A stretch of 64,000 nucleotides of DNA from Aliiroseovarius subalbicans (GCF_022678625.1 NZ_JALBYQ010000001.1:930001-994000); one strand, 5' to 3'. Positions 43,362-52,156 are shown, counted from the first letter of the stretch. Numbers and translations are program-made. Notes: generated by a model from the sequence alone, not told the origin.

Positions 43362-44585
43362 TCAGGCAGACAGCTCGGCACGATTCAGCGCACAATGAGA
43401 CCACAGGTTGTCCAGCGCATTCACCAGCTTGTCCATCTCGTCCGGCCCATGCACCGGCGACGGGGTAAACCGCAACCGTTCCGTGCCGCGCGGCACGGTC
43501 GGGAAATTGATCGGCTGCACGTAAATTCCGAACTGATCCAGCAGCATGTCAGACAGCGCCTTGGTGTGCACCGGGTCGCCCACGATCACCGGGACGATGT
43601 GACTGCCATGGTCGATGATCGGCAGGCCCAGCGCCTTCAGGCGGGTCTTGAGAATCTTCGCCTGGGTCTGCTGGCTGTCGCGCCGCGCCTGGTCGGTCTT
43701 CAAATGTTTCACCGAAGCCGCAGCGCCCGCCGCCACCGCCGGCGGCAGCGAGGTGGTGAAGATGAAGCCCGGCGCGTAAGAGCGGATGGCGTCACACATT
43801 TTCGCGCTGGCCGCGATATAGCCGCCCATCACGCCATAGGCCTTGGCCAGGGTGCCGTTGATGATGTCGATCCGGCCCATCAACCCGTCGCGCTCACACA
43901 CGCCCGCCCCGCGCGGACCATACATGCCCACCGCATGCACTTCGTCGATATAGGTCAGCGCGCCAAACTCGTCGGCGAGGTCGCAGATCTCCTTGATCGG
44001 TCCGAAATCACCGTCCATCGAATAGATCGATTCGAAAGCGATCACCTTGGGCGCATGAGGGTCGTCGGCCTCCAGCTTGGCGCGCAGATCGGCGACGTCG
44101 TTATGCTTGAAAATCCGCTTTGCCCCACCATTGCGGCGCACGCCTTCGATCATGGAGGCATGGTTCAGCTCATCGGAATAGATGATGAGGCCGGGAAACA
44201 GCTTGGGCAGCGTCGAAAGCGTCGCATCATTGGCGATATAGGCAGAGGTGAACAGAAGGGCGGCTTCTTTCTGGTGCAGGTCGGCGATCTCGGCTTCCAA
44301 CCGCTTGTGATACACGGTGGTGCCCGAAATGTTGCGCGTGCCACCCGAGCCCGCGCCGGTCGCCTCAAGTGCTTCGTGCATCGCGGTCAGCACCTCTTCC
44401 TGCTGACCCATGCCCAGATAGTCGTTGCCGCACCAGACCGTGACAGGCTGCTGCGAGCCATCAGGCTTGCGCCACATGGCGTGGGGAAAGTTGCCCTTCT
44501 CCCGCTCGATATCAATGAACGTCCGGTAACGTCCCTCATCATGCAAGCGCTGCAGCGCTGCATCCAGCTTCGCGTTGTAGTCCAA
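43362..44585 (-). CDS. hemA: 5-aminolevulinate synthase
   Basis: The 407-residue PLP enzyme condenses glycine with succinyl-CoA, the first step of tetrapyrrole synthesis in alphaproteobacteria (C4 pathway). The PLP lysine lies in [26 protein letters not shown] and [11 protein letters not shown] are conserved. The start is a TTG at 44585, with GGAGGGG six bases upstream. This gives the same length as Rhodobacter HemA, whose N-terminus (MDYN) aligns. An ATG at 44636 would add 17 atypical residues. An FnrL-type box lies upstream. Confidence 0.95.
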   Translation of the reverse strand: MDYNAKLDAALQRLHDEGRYRTFIDIEREKGNFPHAMWRKPDGSQQPVTVWCGNDYLGMGQQEEVLTAMHEALEATGAGSGGTRNISGTTVYHKRLEAEIADLHQKEAALLFTSAYIANDATLSTLPKLFPGLIIYSDELNHASMIEGVRRNGGAKRIFKHNDVADLRAKLEADDPHAPKVIAFESIYSMDGDFGPIKEICDLADEFGALTYIDEVHAVGMYGPRGAGVCERDGLMGRIDIINGTLAKAYGVMGGYIAASAKMCDAIRSYAPGFIFTTSLPPAVAAGAAASVKHLKTDQARRDSQQTQAKILKTRLKALGLPIIDHGSHIVPVIVGDPVHTKALSDMLLDQFGIYVQPINFPTVPRGTERLRFTPSPVHGPDEMDKLVNALDNLWSHCALNRAELSA

Positions 44586-44664
44586 ACCATCCCCTCCGAG
44601 GGCCGAGTCGATCCTGTTCGTCATGCCACAATACATATTTCAGAACGTGAACACATTCAAAAAA

Positions 44665-44706
44665 CTGATACAGAATGCCGCAATCAACGCCCTTGACTTA
44701 GGTCAA
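44665..44706 (-). promoter_or_regulatory. FnrL-type site and putative promoter of hemA
   Basis: TTGACTTAGGTCAA at 44693-44706 fits the FNR/FnrL pattern TTGAY-N4-RTCAA. On the minus strand a weak -10 (TATCAG, 44665-44670) would place a start near 44658 with the box centred at about -41.5. hemA starts at 44585. Oxygen-dependent control of hemA by FnrL is known in Rhodobacter. Confidence 0.75.
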
Positions 44707-44762
44707 GGCACGGTTTGTTTCCGATCGGCAAGAAAATCGCTACGTTAAGCCCCACGGGCGTG

Positions 44763-45392
44763 TCAGTCTTCGGCGATGGCCACCACGCAATCGGGCTGGC
44801 CTTTTTCGGAGGCCCGTGCGTTGCATCGCTCCAGCGCTGCCGCCGCGCTGCCTTCGCCTTTCGCCAACGCCGAGGCCAGCGTGCCGGTCGAAATTGCCAA
44901 CACGCGCGGGCCATCTCCTTTGGTCCAGCTGTCACGGAACAATTGCGTCGTGGCTGCGTTCAGTGTCAGCGCACGGGGCTTGAACTTCTTGGGCAGCAGC
45001 AGAAGAATAGCCTTACACGCTTGGCTACCGGTCTGCGTGGCGCAGCTGTCTACGGCGGCGGTCTGCGCTGCCTCGGGGCTGTGCAACTGGGCGGCAAAAA
45101 CCAAGCTTTCGATCGTCAACGCCTGATCCGTCGGCACCGCCAGCGCACCATAATAGCTGTATCCGGCCAACTCATACTGCTTCAAAACCTTGCGCTTGGA
45201 TGCCTGGGCGACAATCGCCGCGATCTGGGCCTGCATCTGACCTGACAGGCCGGACACATCTAAGGCTTGAACTGACAAACCCTTGGGGCTGAACAGCACT
45301 TTCTTCGCCGCCGCGCCGTCCATCGGTTCGGCCATCGCCGCCCCGACCAGGCCACTTACTGCCACCACTACACTCAAGATCACATACCGCAT
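44763..45392 (-). CDS. secreted protein of unknown function
   Basis: The 209-residue precursor has a signal peptide (VILSVVVAVSGLVGAAMA, cleavage near residue 21). The mature protein has a helical first half (QAQIAAIVAQASKRK), four Cys (CATQTGSQAC and CNARASEKGQPDC) and a C-terminal SAAAALERCNARAS-DCVVAIAED segment recalling DUF4189-like domains. Relatives in roseobacters have at times been labelled after the neighbouring hemA, but nothing here resembles an aminolevulinate synthase. It is a periplasmic or exported protein. Function is unknown. Confidence 0.8.
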   Translation of the reverse strand: MRYVILSVVVAVSGLVGAAMAEPMDGAAAKKVLFSPKGLSVQALDVSGLSGQMQAQIAAIVAQASKRKVLKQYELAGYSYYGALAVPTDQALTIESLVFAAQLHSPEAAQTAAVDSCATQTGSQACKAILLLLPKKFKPRALTLNAATTQLFRDSWTKGDGPRVLAISTGTLASALAKGEGSAAAALERCNARASEKGQPDCVVAIAED

Positions 45393-45524
45393 GCCGCGCT
45401 CCTACACTCGTTCGGCTGCAGTCTACCCCGGTCGCCGCCGGGCTTCCAGACCCGCGCCGGAACCGCTGGACAGCCCGGCCCGGCCTGATACGCTCGCCGC
45501 AACCTGACAACATCGGAGCGCCCC

Positions 45525-46898
45525 ATGACCCTTGACCCCGTCCTTGCCAAGATCGATGCAGACCTGCCGCAGGCCATCGACCGTCTGCTGGAGCTTCTGC
45601 GCATCCAGTCGGTGTCGACCGACCCGGCCTATGCCCCTGAGTGTGATCGCGCCGCCGATTGGCTGGTCGATGACCTGCAAAGCATTGGCATCGCAGCGGA
45701 AAAACACCCCACGACTGGCCACCCCATGGTTGTGGGCCATGCTGAGGGCTCCGGTCCGCATGTGCTGTTCTATGGCCATTATGATGTGCAACCGGTCGAC
45801 CCGATCGAGCTGTGGGACAGCCCGCCGTTCGAACCCGCGCTGGAGGACACCGACGCCGGGCCGGTCATTCGCGGGCGTGGATCGTCCGACGACAAGGGGC
45901 AGCTGATGACCTTCGTCGAAGCCTGCCGCGCCTGGAAAGCGGTGCATGGCAGCCTGCCCGCGAAGATCTCGATCTTTTTCGAGGGGGAAGAGGAATCGGG
46001 GTCGCCGTCGCTGGTGCCCTTCATGAACGACAACGCGCCGGAGCTCACGGCGGATCTGGCGCTGATCTGTGACACCGGGCTGTTCAGTTCCAAGGTGCCC
46101 GCGATCGTCACTCAATTGCGTGGCATGGTCGGCGAGGATTTCACCATCACCGGCCCCGATCGTGACCTCCATTCGGGCATGTATGGTGGCATCGCGATGA
46201 ACCCGATCCGCGTGCTGACCCGTATTCTGGCCGACCTGCACGACGACACCGGGCGCATCACTCTACCGGGATTTTATGACGGGGTCGAAGAGTTGTCGGA
46301 CGATATCCGCAGCCAATGGCAGGGATTGAACTTCGATCACACCGAATTTCTGGGCGATGTCGGGCTGAAGGCCCCCGCCGGCGAAACGGACCGCACGCCG
46401 CTGGAGCAGATCTGGTCGCGCCCGACCTGTGACGTGAACGGCATCTGGGGTGGCTATACCGGGGACGGCTTCAAGACGGTGTTACCCAGCCAGGCCTCGG
46501 CCAAGGTCAGTTTCCGCCTGGTCGGCAAACAGGACCCCTTCGCGATCCAGAAGGCATTTCGGACGTATGTCGAAAGCCGCCTGCCCGATGGGTTCTCGAT
46601 CGAGTATCGGTCCAAGGACGTGTCCGCCGCGTCGCAGATGGCCACCACCCACCCGGCGTTTGAGCAGGCGCGCAAGGCGTTGAGCGAGGAGTGGGGCATC
46701 CCCGCGGCCTATGTCGGCTGCGGTGGCTCGATCCCAATCGCCGGGCATTTCAAGGACATCCTGGGGATGGACGCGATGCTGGTGGGCTTTGGCAAGGATG
46801 ACGACCAGATCCATTCCCCGAACGAGAAATACGATCTGGAAAGCTTTCACAAGGGCATCCGCAGCTGGGCGCGCATCCTGGCGGAATTGTCGGCGTGA
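45525..46898 (+). CDS. M20 family metallo-dipeptidase
   Basis: The 457-residue zinc enzyme has the M20 ligand series: His and Asp in LFYGHYDVQPVD, Asp in GRGSSDDKGQ, the Glu pair in FEGEEESGS, an Asp in LICDTG, and a late His in DDDQIHSPNEKYD. A dimerisation domain is inserted at about residues 190-330. The spacing is that of carnosinase/CNDP-type dipeptidases. It has no signal peptide, so it digests imported peptides. It is coupled by a four-base overlap to the hydrolase gene behind it. Confidence 0.93.
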   Translation: MTLDPVLAKIDADLPQAIDRLLELLRIQSVSTDPAYAPECDRAADWLVDDLQSIGIAAEKHPTTGHPMVVGHAEGSGPHVLFYGHYDVQPVDPIELWDSPPFEPALEDTDAGPVIRGRGSSDDKGQLMTFVEACRAWKAVHGSLPAKISIFFEGEEESGSPSLVPFMNDNAPELTADLALICDTGLFSSKVPAIVTQLRGMVGEDFTITGPDRDLHSGMYGGIAMNPIRVLTRILADLHDDTGRITLPGFYDGVEELSDDIRSQWQGLNFDHTEFLGDVGLKAPAGETDRTPLEQIWSRPTCDVNGIWGGYTGDGFKTVLPSQASAKVSFRLVGKQDPFAIQKAFRTYVESRLPDGFSIEYRSKDVSAASQMATTHPAFEQARKALSEEWGIPAAYVGCGGSIPIAGHFKDILGMDAMLVGFGKDDDQIHSPNEKYDLESFHKGIRSWARILAELSA

Positions 46899-47761
46899 TC
46901 GCGGGCTTTCGCGACGCCGTTGCACAGGTGAACGGCGTCGACATCGCTTACACAATCGGCGGCGACGGCCCGCCGGTGATGCTCCTACATGGCTATCCGC
47001 AAACGCGCGCGCTTTGGGCCCATGTGGCCCCGGTTCTGGCGCGCGATTACACCGTGATCTGCCCCGACCTGCGTGGCTATGGCGCGTCCTCCAAGCCGCA
47101 AGAGGTCAAGGACTATGCCTTTCGTGAGATGGGGCGTGACCAGTTGGACCTGATGGCCCAGCTGGGCTTTGATCGCTTCGATCTGGCGGGCCACGACCGC
47201 GGCGGGCGCACCGCGCACCGCATGGCGCTGGACGCACCTGATCGGGTCCGGTCGCTCACGCTTATGGACATCGTGCCGACGCACCTGCTGCTGGACCAGC
47301 TCTCGACCCCGGTCGCGCGCGGCTATTACCACTGGTTCTTCCTGTCGCAACCTGCGCCCTTCCCCGAACGGCTGATTGGCGCCGATCCGGATTACTATTA
47401 CGAAAGCTGCCTGCTGGGCTGGGGCGCGGCCCGGATCGAGGATTTCGATCCCAAACAACTGATCGCCTATCGCGCCGCCTGGGCAGACCCCGAGGTCACA
47501 CGCGGCATGTGCAACGATTACCGCGCCGCGATCGACGTTGATTTCGCACTGGACGCCGCCGATCTCGGGCGCCGCGTCACCTGCCCCACGATGATCATGT
47601 GGGGCGCAGACGGCGCAATGGACGCGGCGTTTGACGTGCCCGGCACCTGGGCCGACCGCTGCACTGACATCACACCGCAGGCCATGCCGGGCGGGCATTT
47701 CTTTGTGGATACGGACCCGGCTGGCACCGCCCGCGCACTGCTAAATTTCCTGAAGCGCTAG
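46895..47761 (+). CDS. alpha/beta hydrolase, fluoroacetate dehalogenase-like
   Basis: The 288-residue protein has an aspartate nucleophile (D101 in AGHDRGGR) with R102 and R105 placed like the carboxylate-binding arginines of fluoroacetate dehalogenase. H146-W147 (YYHWFF) lies 45 residues on, the spacing of the fluoride-pocket His-Trp pair. Y209 and H268 (MPGGHFF) complete the set. Epoxide hydrolases also use Asp but have Tyr pairs in the cap instead. The GTG start overlaps the dipeptidase stop. The natural substrate in a marine bacterium may be another 2-haloacid. Confidence 0.85.
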   Translation: MIAGFRDAVAQVNGVDIAYTIGGDGPPVMLLHGYPQTRALWAHVAPVLARDYTVICPDLRGYGASSKPQEVKDYAFREMGRDQLDLMAQLGFDRFDLAGHDRGGRTAHRMALDAPDRVRSLTLMDIVPTHLLLDQLSTPVARGYYHWFFLSQPAPFPERLIGADPDYYYESCLLGWGAARIEDFDPKQLIAYRAAWADPEVTRGMCNDYRAAIDVDFALDAADLGRRVTCPTMIMWGADGAMDAAFDVPGTWADRCTDITPQAMPGGHFFVDTDPAGTARALLNFLKR

Positions 47762-47976
47762 GCCGTCAGAACCCAAACCAGTTTTGCTACCAGCACCGCA
47801 AACGGCGCTGCGTGCAGGCAAAAGTCGAAGATATCAATCGGTTTGCGCAGGGTTCCCGCGCGCATCATCTTCAGCTTTTCCCAGATATGCGGTTCAGGCG
47901 TGAACGGGGCCAGGCCCAGGGTGGCACAGGCCAGGATCACCAGCGCCCAGGGCACATCTGCAATGAACTGGACCAT
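47758..47976 (-). CDS. small two-helix membrane protein (paralogue 1)
   Basis: The 72-residue protein has a hydrophobic segment at residues 8-24, a conserved TLGLAPFTPEPHIWEKLKMM loop, the PIDIFDFCLHAAPF motif and a second hydrophobic end. It is clearly homologous to the 74-residue product at 49693 (shared TLGLAPFTP, IW/VW-x-KL-x-M and PIDIFD). Databases sometimes call such proteins 'RND transporter', which the size does not support. The ATG shares one base with the stop of the glycosyltransferase gene, so the two are co-translated. Confidence 0.8.
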   Translation of the reverse strand: MVQFIADVPWALVILACATLGLAPFTPEPHIWEKLKMMRAGTLRKPIDIFDFCLHAAPFAVLVAKLVWVLTA

Positions 47977-48863
47977 CAGAACGCCCCGAAAAAGCGTTCG
48001 GGCAGCTCATAGAGCGCGTCAATGTCCGGACGGTCGAACTGCCAGAACCCGGTGTCCCCGCGCGGTTCCCAAGTGTCGTGCATCGCTTTGCGATAAGGTG
48101 CCATGTCGAACCCTTCGACCTGCGTCATGTCGGCGAACGCATCGAACACGGCGCGGTCTTCACCGCGCGCTTCGGCGAACCAATGGCGCCCGATGCTGGC
48201 CTCCTTCGCCCCTACCCCGGTGGCGGCGGTGACCTCGTTGCGGCGGTCCATCACCCCAACGTAATTGCCGAAGTCGCAGAACTTCAGGTGAAAAAGGTAC
48301 AGATTTTCCGGTGTGTAGAGGTCACTGGCCTGGGTGAAATGCCCGCCGCGCGCGATCTTCACCCCCTCGGACACCACGCCCGGCTTGGAGTAATGCGGCG
48401 CCAGACGCACGAAGCGGCGCGGGCCCAGGATCGGGCCGGTGATGTCGTCGCCCTCCACGTCGATCCGGTGCACAACCTCCAGCCCCAGCGGCGTCAGCAC
48501 GCGGTTCTTCGGAGTTTGCTCCAGGAACCTGAGCAGGCTCTTGTTGGCGATCGGGTCCAGCACGACCAGCTCATCCACATCGCCCACGATCACGTGTTTG
48601 TAGTAAGAGCGCAGCCCATGCACGAGGTTGTTCAAAAGCCGCCAACGCTTCATGTCGAAATTTTTGTGCGCCTCACCGGGAATGCCGATGATGTTGCAGC
48701 CATCGGCGATGCGCGCGACCTCTGCCCCGCGCCCGTGGTTCACCACATAGCAGTTTTCGCGCCCGAACATTCCGCCGTAATACTCGACCCACTTTTTCAG
48801 GAAAAACGCATCATCCCGAACCATCGTGATCACGGCAACTGTTGACTGCATGGCACTGCTCAT
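47976..48863 (-). CDS. glycosyltransferase family 2-like protein
   Basis: The 295-residue protein begins with VAVITMVRDDAFFLKKWVEYYGG, the start typical of the Glyco_tranf_2_4 type. It has a DVDE metal/nucleotide motif in VIVGDVDELVVLDP (about residues 93-106), and HFTQASDLYTPENLYLFHLKFCDF later. There is no membrane segment. It probably transfers a sugar to a surface polysaccharide or glycoconjugate. It is next to a sulfotransferase-like gene on the other strand, with about 70 bp between the starts. Confidence 0.82.
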   Translation of the reverse strand: MSSAMQSTVAVITMVRDDAFFLKKWVEYYGGMFGRENCYVVNHGRGAEVARIADGCNIIGIPGEAHKNFDMKRWRLLNNLVHGLRSYYKHVIVGDVDELVVLDPIANKSLLRFLEQTPKNRVLTPLGLEVVHRIDVEGDDITGPILGPRRFVRLAPHYSKPGVVSEGVKIARGGHFTQASDLYTPENLYLFHLKFCDFGNYVGVMDRRNEVTAATGVGAKEASIGRHWFAEARGEDRAVFDAFADMTQVEGFDMAPYRKAMHDTWEPRGDTGFWQFDRPDIDALYELPERFFGAF

Positions 48864-48932
48864 TCGTTGTTTTGGCGCAGCCTACACCATTGCCGCCCTT
48901 GCGAAAATCCCCATTCCGTGCATCCTGCGCGC

Positions 48933-49667
48933 ATGGACCAGACGCTTTCCACCACCGGCCTCGAACTGCACAGCAACGGCACACGTCCGACCCGGGTGCA
49001 GGTGTTCGGCGAACGCTCTTCGGGCACCAATTTCGTGAAACGGCTGATCGGCAAGAATACGGTGCTGCGCCCGTGTGAAGACTATGGCTGGAAGCACGGT
49101 TTTCCCCAGATGACCGGGATCGGGGCCGACACGCTGATCGTCGCCTGTTTTCGCAACGTGCACGACTGGCTGCGTTCCATGCACGCCAAACCCTGGCATT
49201 GCCCGCCCGAGATGCAGGCGCTGGCGTTTTCCGATTTCATCCGCGCCGAATGGGCCACGGTGATTGACCGCCCGCGCTATTTCCCCGGGGCCGATCGCCT
49301 GAACATGGTCGGCCAACCACTTCAACAGGACCGCGACCCGGCGACGGGGCTGCCGTTTGACAACATCTTACAGCTGCGCCGCGCCAAGGCCGCTTCGCTC
49401 CTGACTTTTCGCAACCGCGGCTGTAATCTGGTGTTGGCCCGACTGGACGCAGTGCAGCCCGATCCCGCGGCCTTCCTGGCGCAGCTGACGCGCAGCTTCG
49501 ACCTGCCCGCGGTGGATCCTGTGAAACCAGTGGTGAAACGCCTGGGAGCCAAGTTCAAATACGCCGTCGACGCGCATCCCGAGACGCCAAATACCCTGTC
49601 GAATGAAGACCTTGCCTTCATCCAGTCGCAGCTGGATCCGGATCTGGAAGCCACGCTCGGCTATTGA
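48933..49667 (+). CDS. sulfotransferase-like P-loop protein
   Basis: The 244-residue protein has VQVFGERSSGTNFVKRLI near residue 22, which matches the 5'-phosphosulfate-binding loop of PAPS sulfotransferases. FRNVHDWLRSMH follows, like the 3'-phosphate region (R..Y/DW..S). The C-terminal part has only loose similarity. It may sulfate a glycan made with the neighbouring glycosyltransferase. The ATG at 48933 puts the P-loop close to the N-terminus. The longer frame to 48867 overlaps the divergent promoter. Confidence 0.72.
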   Translation: MDQTLSTTGLELHSNGTRPTRVQVFGERSSGTNFVKRLIGKNTVLRPCEDYGWKHGFPQMTGIGADTLIVACFRNVHDWLRSMHAKPWHCPPEMQALAFSDFIRAEWATVIDRPRYFPGADRLNMVGQPLQQDRDPATGLPFDNILQLRRAKAASLLTFRNRGCNLVLARLDAVQPDPAAFLAQLTRSFDLPAVDPVKPVVKRLGAKFKYAVDAHPETPNTLSNEDLAFIQSQLDPDLEATLGY

Positions 49668-49692
49668 GCCTCACAGCCACAGGGTGAAATCG

Positions 49693-49917
49693 TCAGGCGT
49701 CGGGCTTGACCACCGCCATGCGCCCCAGCTTGGCAAACAAGGCCAGCCATGGCAGCCCGTGCATCAACAGGTCGAAAATGTCGATCGGCTCCACCAACGC
49801 ACCGGAAAACAGCATTTGCAGCTTGGTCCAGACATGCGGCGGGGTGAACGGGGCCAGGCCCAGCGTCAGGCTGATGATCACCAGCGTCGCCAGCGGGATG
49901 TTGTCGAGGAATTTCAT
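49693..49917 (-). CDS. small two-helix membrane protein (paralogue 2)
   Basis: The 74-residue protein is similar in order and motifs to the 72-residue one at 47758 (LTLGLAPFTPPHVWTKLQML, then PIDIFDLLMHGLPWLALFAKL). Both ends are hydrophobic with a short charged loop. The pair flank the glycosyltransferase/sulfotransferase genes. Function is unknown. The tRNA genes begin 67 bp away. Confidence 0.8.
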   Translation of the reverse strand: MKFLDNIPLATLVIISLTLGLAPFTPPHVWTKLQMLFSGALVEPIDIFDLLMHGLPWLALFAKLGRMAVVKPDA

Positions 49918-49983
49918 GCGCGCCTCATTAGGAAATCTTGTCGCTGTCTAGCGGACCTGGTGGGGGATGGGGCTGTGGTGAAG

Positions 49984-50060
49984 TGGCGCGGTTGACGGGA
50001 CTCGAACCCGCGACCCCCGGCGTGACAGGCCGGTACTCTAACCAACTGAGCTACAACCGC
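49984..50060 (-). tRNA. tRNA-Asp (GTC), copy 1
   Basis: The minus strand folds into a full cloverleaf: acceptor GCGGTTG/CAACCGC, anticodon stem CCGGC/GCCGG with loop CTGTCAC (anticodon GTC), T loop TTCGAGT. The discriminator is G and CCA is encoded. Length is 77 with CCA. Confidence 0.97.
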
Positions 50061-50115
50061 GCATATGTGTTGGGACCTTGTCCCAGGTGCCCTCTTCCGG
50101 GCCGGATGGCAGCGA

Positions 50116-50192
50116 TGGCGCGGTTGACGGGACTCGAACCCGCGACCCCCGGCGTGACAGGCCGGTACTCTAACCAACTGAGCTACAACCGC
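50116..50192 (-). tRNA. tRNA-Asp (GTC), copy 2
   Basis: It is identical over all 77 bases to the copy at 49984, with encoded CCA. The spacer between the two is 55 bp and unrelated in sequence to the other flanks, so only the tRNA itself is duplicated. Confidence 0.97.
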
Positions 50193-50380
50193 CCACTGCC
50201 GTTCCCATGCGGGAACCGTTCGCGGGTTCTAGAAGTGCTGCGCGGGGGCGTCAAGCGGTTTGCGCCCGCCGGAGAAAAATATTTGTCCGCTAGTCTGAAA
50301 AGCTGTTCATAGCATCACCCAAGAACCGATTGTTCCCGCGCCGAACCGTTCCTATACTGAGCGCACTTCTTGGGGGAAAT

Positions 50381-51388
50381 ATGGAAAAATCGGTTTGGAC
50401 GCTCAGCCAAGTGCCTGAGCCTGAGCTATCGACTGCGGTGCACGACGTATGGCTGCAGGTGCTTTTGGGCGGGAGTGGCCGACTGTCACCCATGTTCATC
50501 GCGTCGATGCTTCTGATCTGCGTGGCGCTATACTACTCCCGCAAGCCCGGTCAGGGGTTTTGGGCCTGGGTGTTCCCGCGCGATGTCTATCGCACGACGT
50601 CTTTTTGGGTCGATGCGAAGCTGTGGCTTCTGGGTACGGTGCTGGCCGGTGTTGGCGTCTTTTCCATCGTCGGGTTCGGACCCGCGATTGCCCAGGCGAT
50701 CCAAACCTCCCTGATGGGTGCCAATGCGCCGCAATCGACCTGGCCACCCTTTGTCGTCGGCTTCATCCTGATGGCCGCAGCGGATTTCTCTTCCTACTGG
50801 GTGCATCGAATCTCACACGAATGGCCGCGCCTTTGGCCGTTTCACGCGGTGCATCATTCTGCCGAAGTCCTGAACCCGATCACTGTGAACCGAAAGCATC
50901 CCGTCTATTCCTTGTTTTCCTCCCTGTGCGGCGGCGTCGTCATCGGGACCACCCAGGGGCTGCTTCTGGGCCTTCTGATCGGCGAGATCGAAATCGCCAC
51001 GATCATGGGTGCAAACCTGTTTTACTATGCATTCCACCTGGCAGGCGCCAACCTGCGCCACACCCATATCTGGCTGTCGTTTGGACGCATGGCCGAGCAT
51101 CTGGTGATCTCGCCTGCCCAGCACCAAGTGCACCATTCGCTGGATCCGCGCCATTTCAACAAGAACTATGGCGAGGTTCTGGCGATCTGGGATTGGATGT
51201 TTGGCTCACTCTATGTGCCCCAAGGTTACGAAGAGCTAAAATTCGGCCTGGCCGATGGCCGTGGTCGCCCTGTGAAGCAACCCCACCCCACCTTGCGCGC
51301 GGCCCTGTGGGAGCCCTTCGTGACCGCATTTCGTCGAAAACGCCCGCGCACGCAGATGCCAGAACAGCCGCGTGTTGACCAGGACTGA
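50381..51388 (+). CDS. sterol desaturase / fatty acid hydroxylase family protein
   Basis: The 335-residue integral membrane di-iron enzyme has the three histidine boxes of the family: HRISHE (about residue 146), HAVHHS (about 161) and a late HQVHHSLD (about 249). Five or six membrane segments surround them. These enzymes hydroxylate or desaturate lipids and ornithine or sterol-like molecules. The actual substrate cannot be told. GGGGGAAAT precedes the ATG. The gene stands alone between tRNA genes. Confidence 0.9.
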   Translation: MEKSVWTLSQVPEPELSTAVHDVWLQVLLGGSGRLSPMFIASMLLICVALYYSRKPGQGFWAWVFPRDVYRTTSFWVDAKLWLLGTVLAGVGVFSIVGFGPAIAQAIQTSLMGANAPQSTWPPFVVGFILMAAADFSSYWVHRISHEWPRLWPFHAVHHSAEVLNPITVNRKHPVYSLFSSLCGGVVIGTTQGLLLGLLIGEIEIATIMGANLFYYAFHLAGANLRHTHIWLSFGRMAEHLVISPAQHQVHHSLDPRHFNKNYGEVLAIWDWMFGSLYVPQGYEELKFGLADGRGRPVKQPHPTLRAALWEPFVTAFRRKRPRTQMPEQPRVDQD

Positions 51389-51412
51389 CAGACAGAAGGT
51401 TCGGTGGGGGAA

Positions 51413-51488
<76 letters not shown>

Positions 51489-51548
51489 GGCAACGCTGCG
51501 TTTAGACGCCCTGACAGCGTTTCGCAAGCCCTTTGGCAAGGAAATCTG

Positions 51549-52142
51549 TCAGCTTGGTTCCGGGACGATCTCAGCGTGCTGACGGTTGTGAACATGGTGG
51601 ATCACGCCCTGCCCGCCGGGTAGGTCGGTCAGCCGGTCCAGACCCCACCCCATCGCAAGCGTGCGCAGGAAACGTGAAGTTATTCCGTGCGTTACGACAA
51701 CCGCTGGCCCTTGCAGCCCTGTCAGAAAAGCCTCACATCGCGCGCCCAGTTGTTGAAAGGTTTCACCACCCGGTGCACCTGCGTAAAAGTCCAGAAAAGG
51801 TGCGCCTGCGTCCAGCCCGCTTGCGGCGCGGACATCCTCCAGCGTCATTCCCGTCCAATCGCCTACCGATATCTCTCTCAAACGGGCGTCTTCTATCGGC
51901 TGACCCTGTCCATCCAAAATCAACCGTGCCGTTTTTCGAGCCCGCCCAATGGGGCTGGTATAGAACTGATGGCTTGCGGCCGTGATCCCCATCCGCCGCA
52001 ATCGCGTCCCGATGGACTTTGCTTGGGCAAAGCCTTCGGGGGTCAAAGGAGAGTCCAGATCCCCTTGCCAGCGTCCCGCCTTGTTCCAGGCAGTCTGGCC
52101 GTGTCGGATCACGAAAATCTCAGGCAAGTCCGACTGGGGCAA
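51549..52142 (-). CDS. histidine phosphatase family protein (phosphoglycerate mutase-like)
   Basis: The 197-residue protein has the catalytic RHGQTAWN (about residues 13-20), the second arginine in SPIGRARKTA, an acidic residue in REISVGDWTG and the C-terminal His in VVTHGITSR. Such enzymes remove phosphate from sugars, cofactors such as alpha-ribazole phosphate, or phosphoglycerate. The exact role is unclear. It sits between two tRNA-Val genes on the same strand and is separated from the upstream one by a terminator. Confidence 0.9.
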   Translation of the reverse strand: MPQSDLPEIFVIRHGQTAWNKAGRWQGDLDSPLTPEGFAQAKSIGTRLRRMGITAASHQFYTSPIGRARKTARLILDGQGQPIEDARLREISVGDWTGMTLEDVRAASGLDAGAPFLDFYAGAPGGETFQQLGARCEAFLTGLQGPAVVVTHGITSRFLRTLAMGWGLDRLTDLPGGQGVIHHVHNRQHAEIVPEPS

Positions 52143-52156
52143 CGGCTCAACTCCAA

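Noticed and set aside
49914-50312. Open frames on both strands across the tRNA-Asp pair, with an internally repeated peptide
   Set aside because: The peptide repeats are translations of the two identical tRNA genes.
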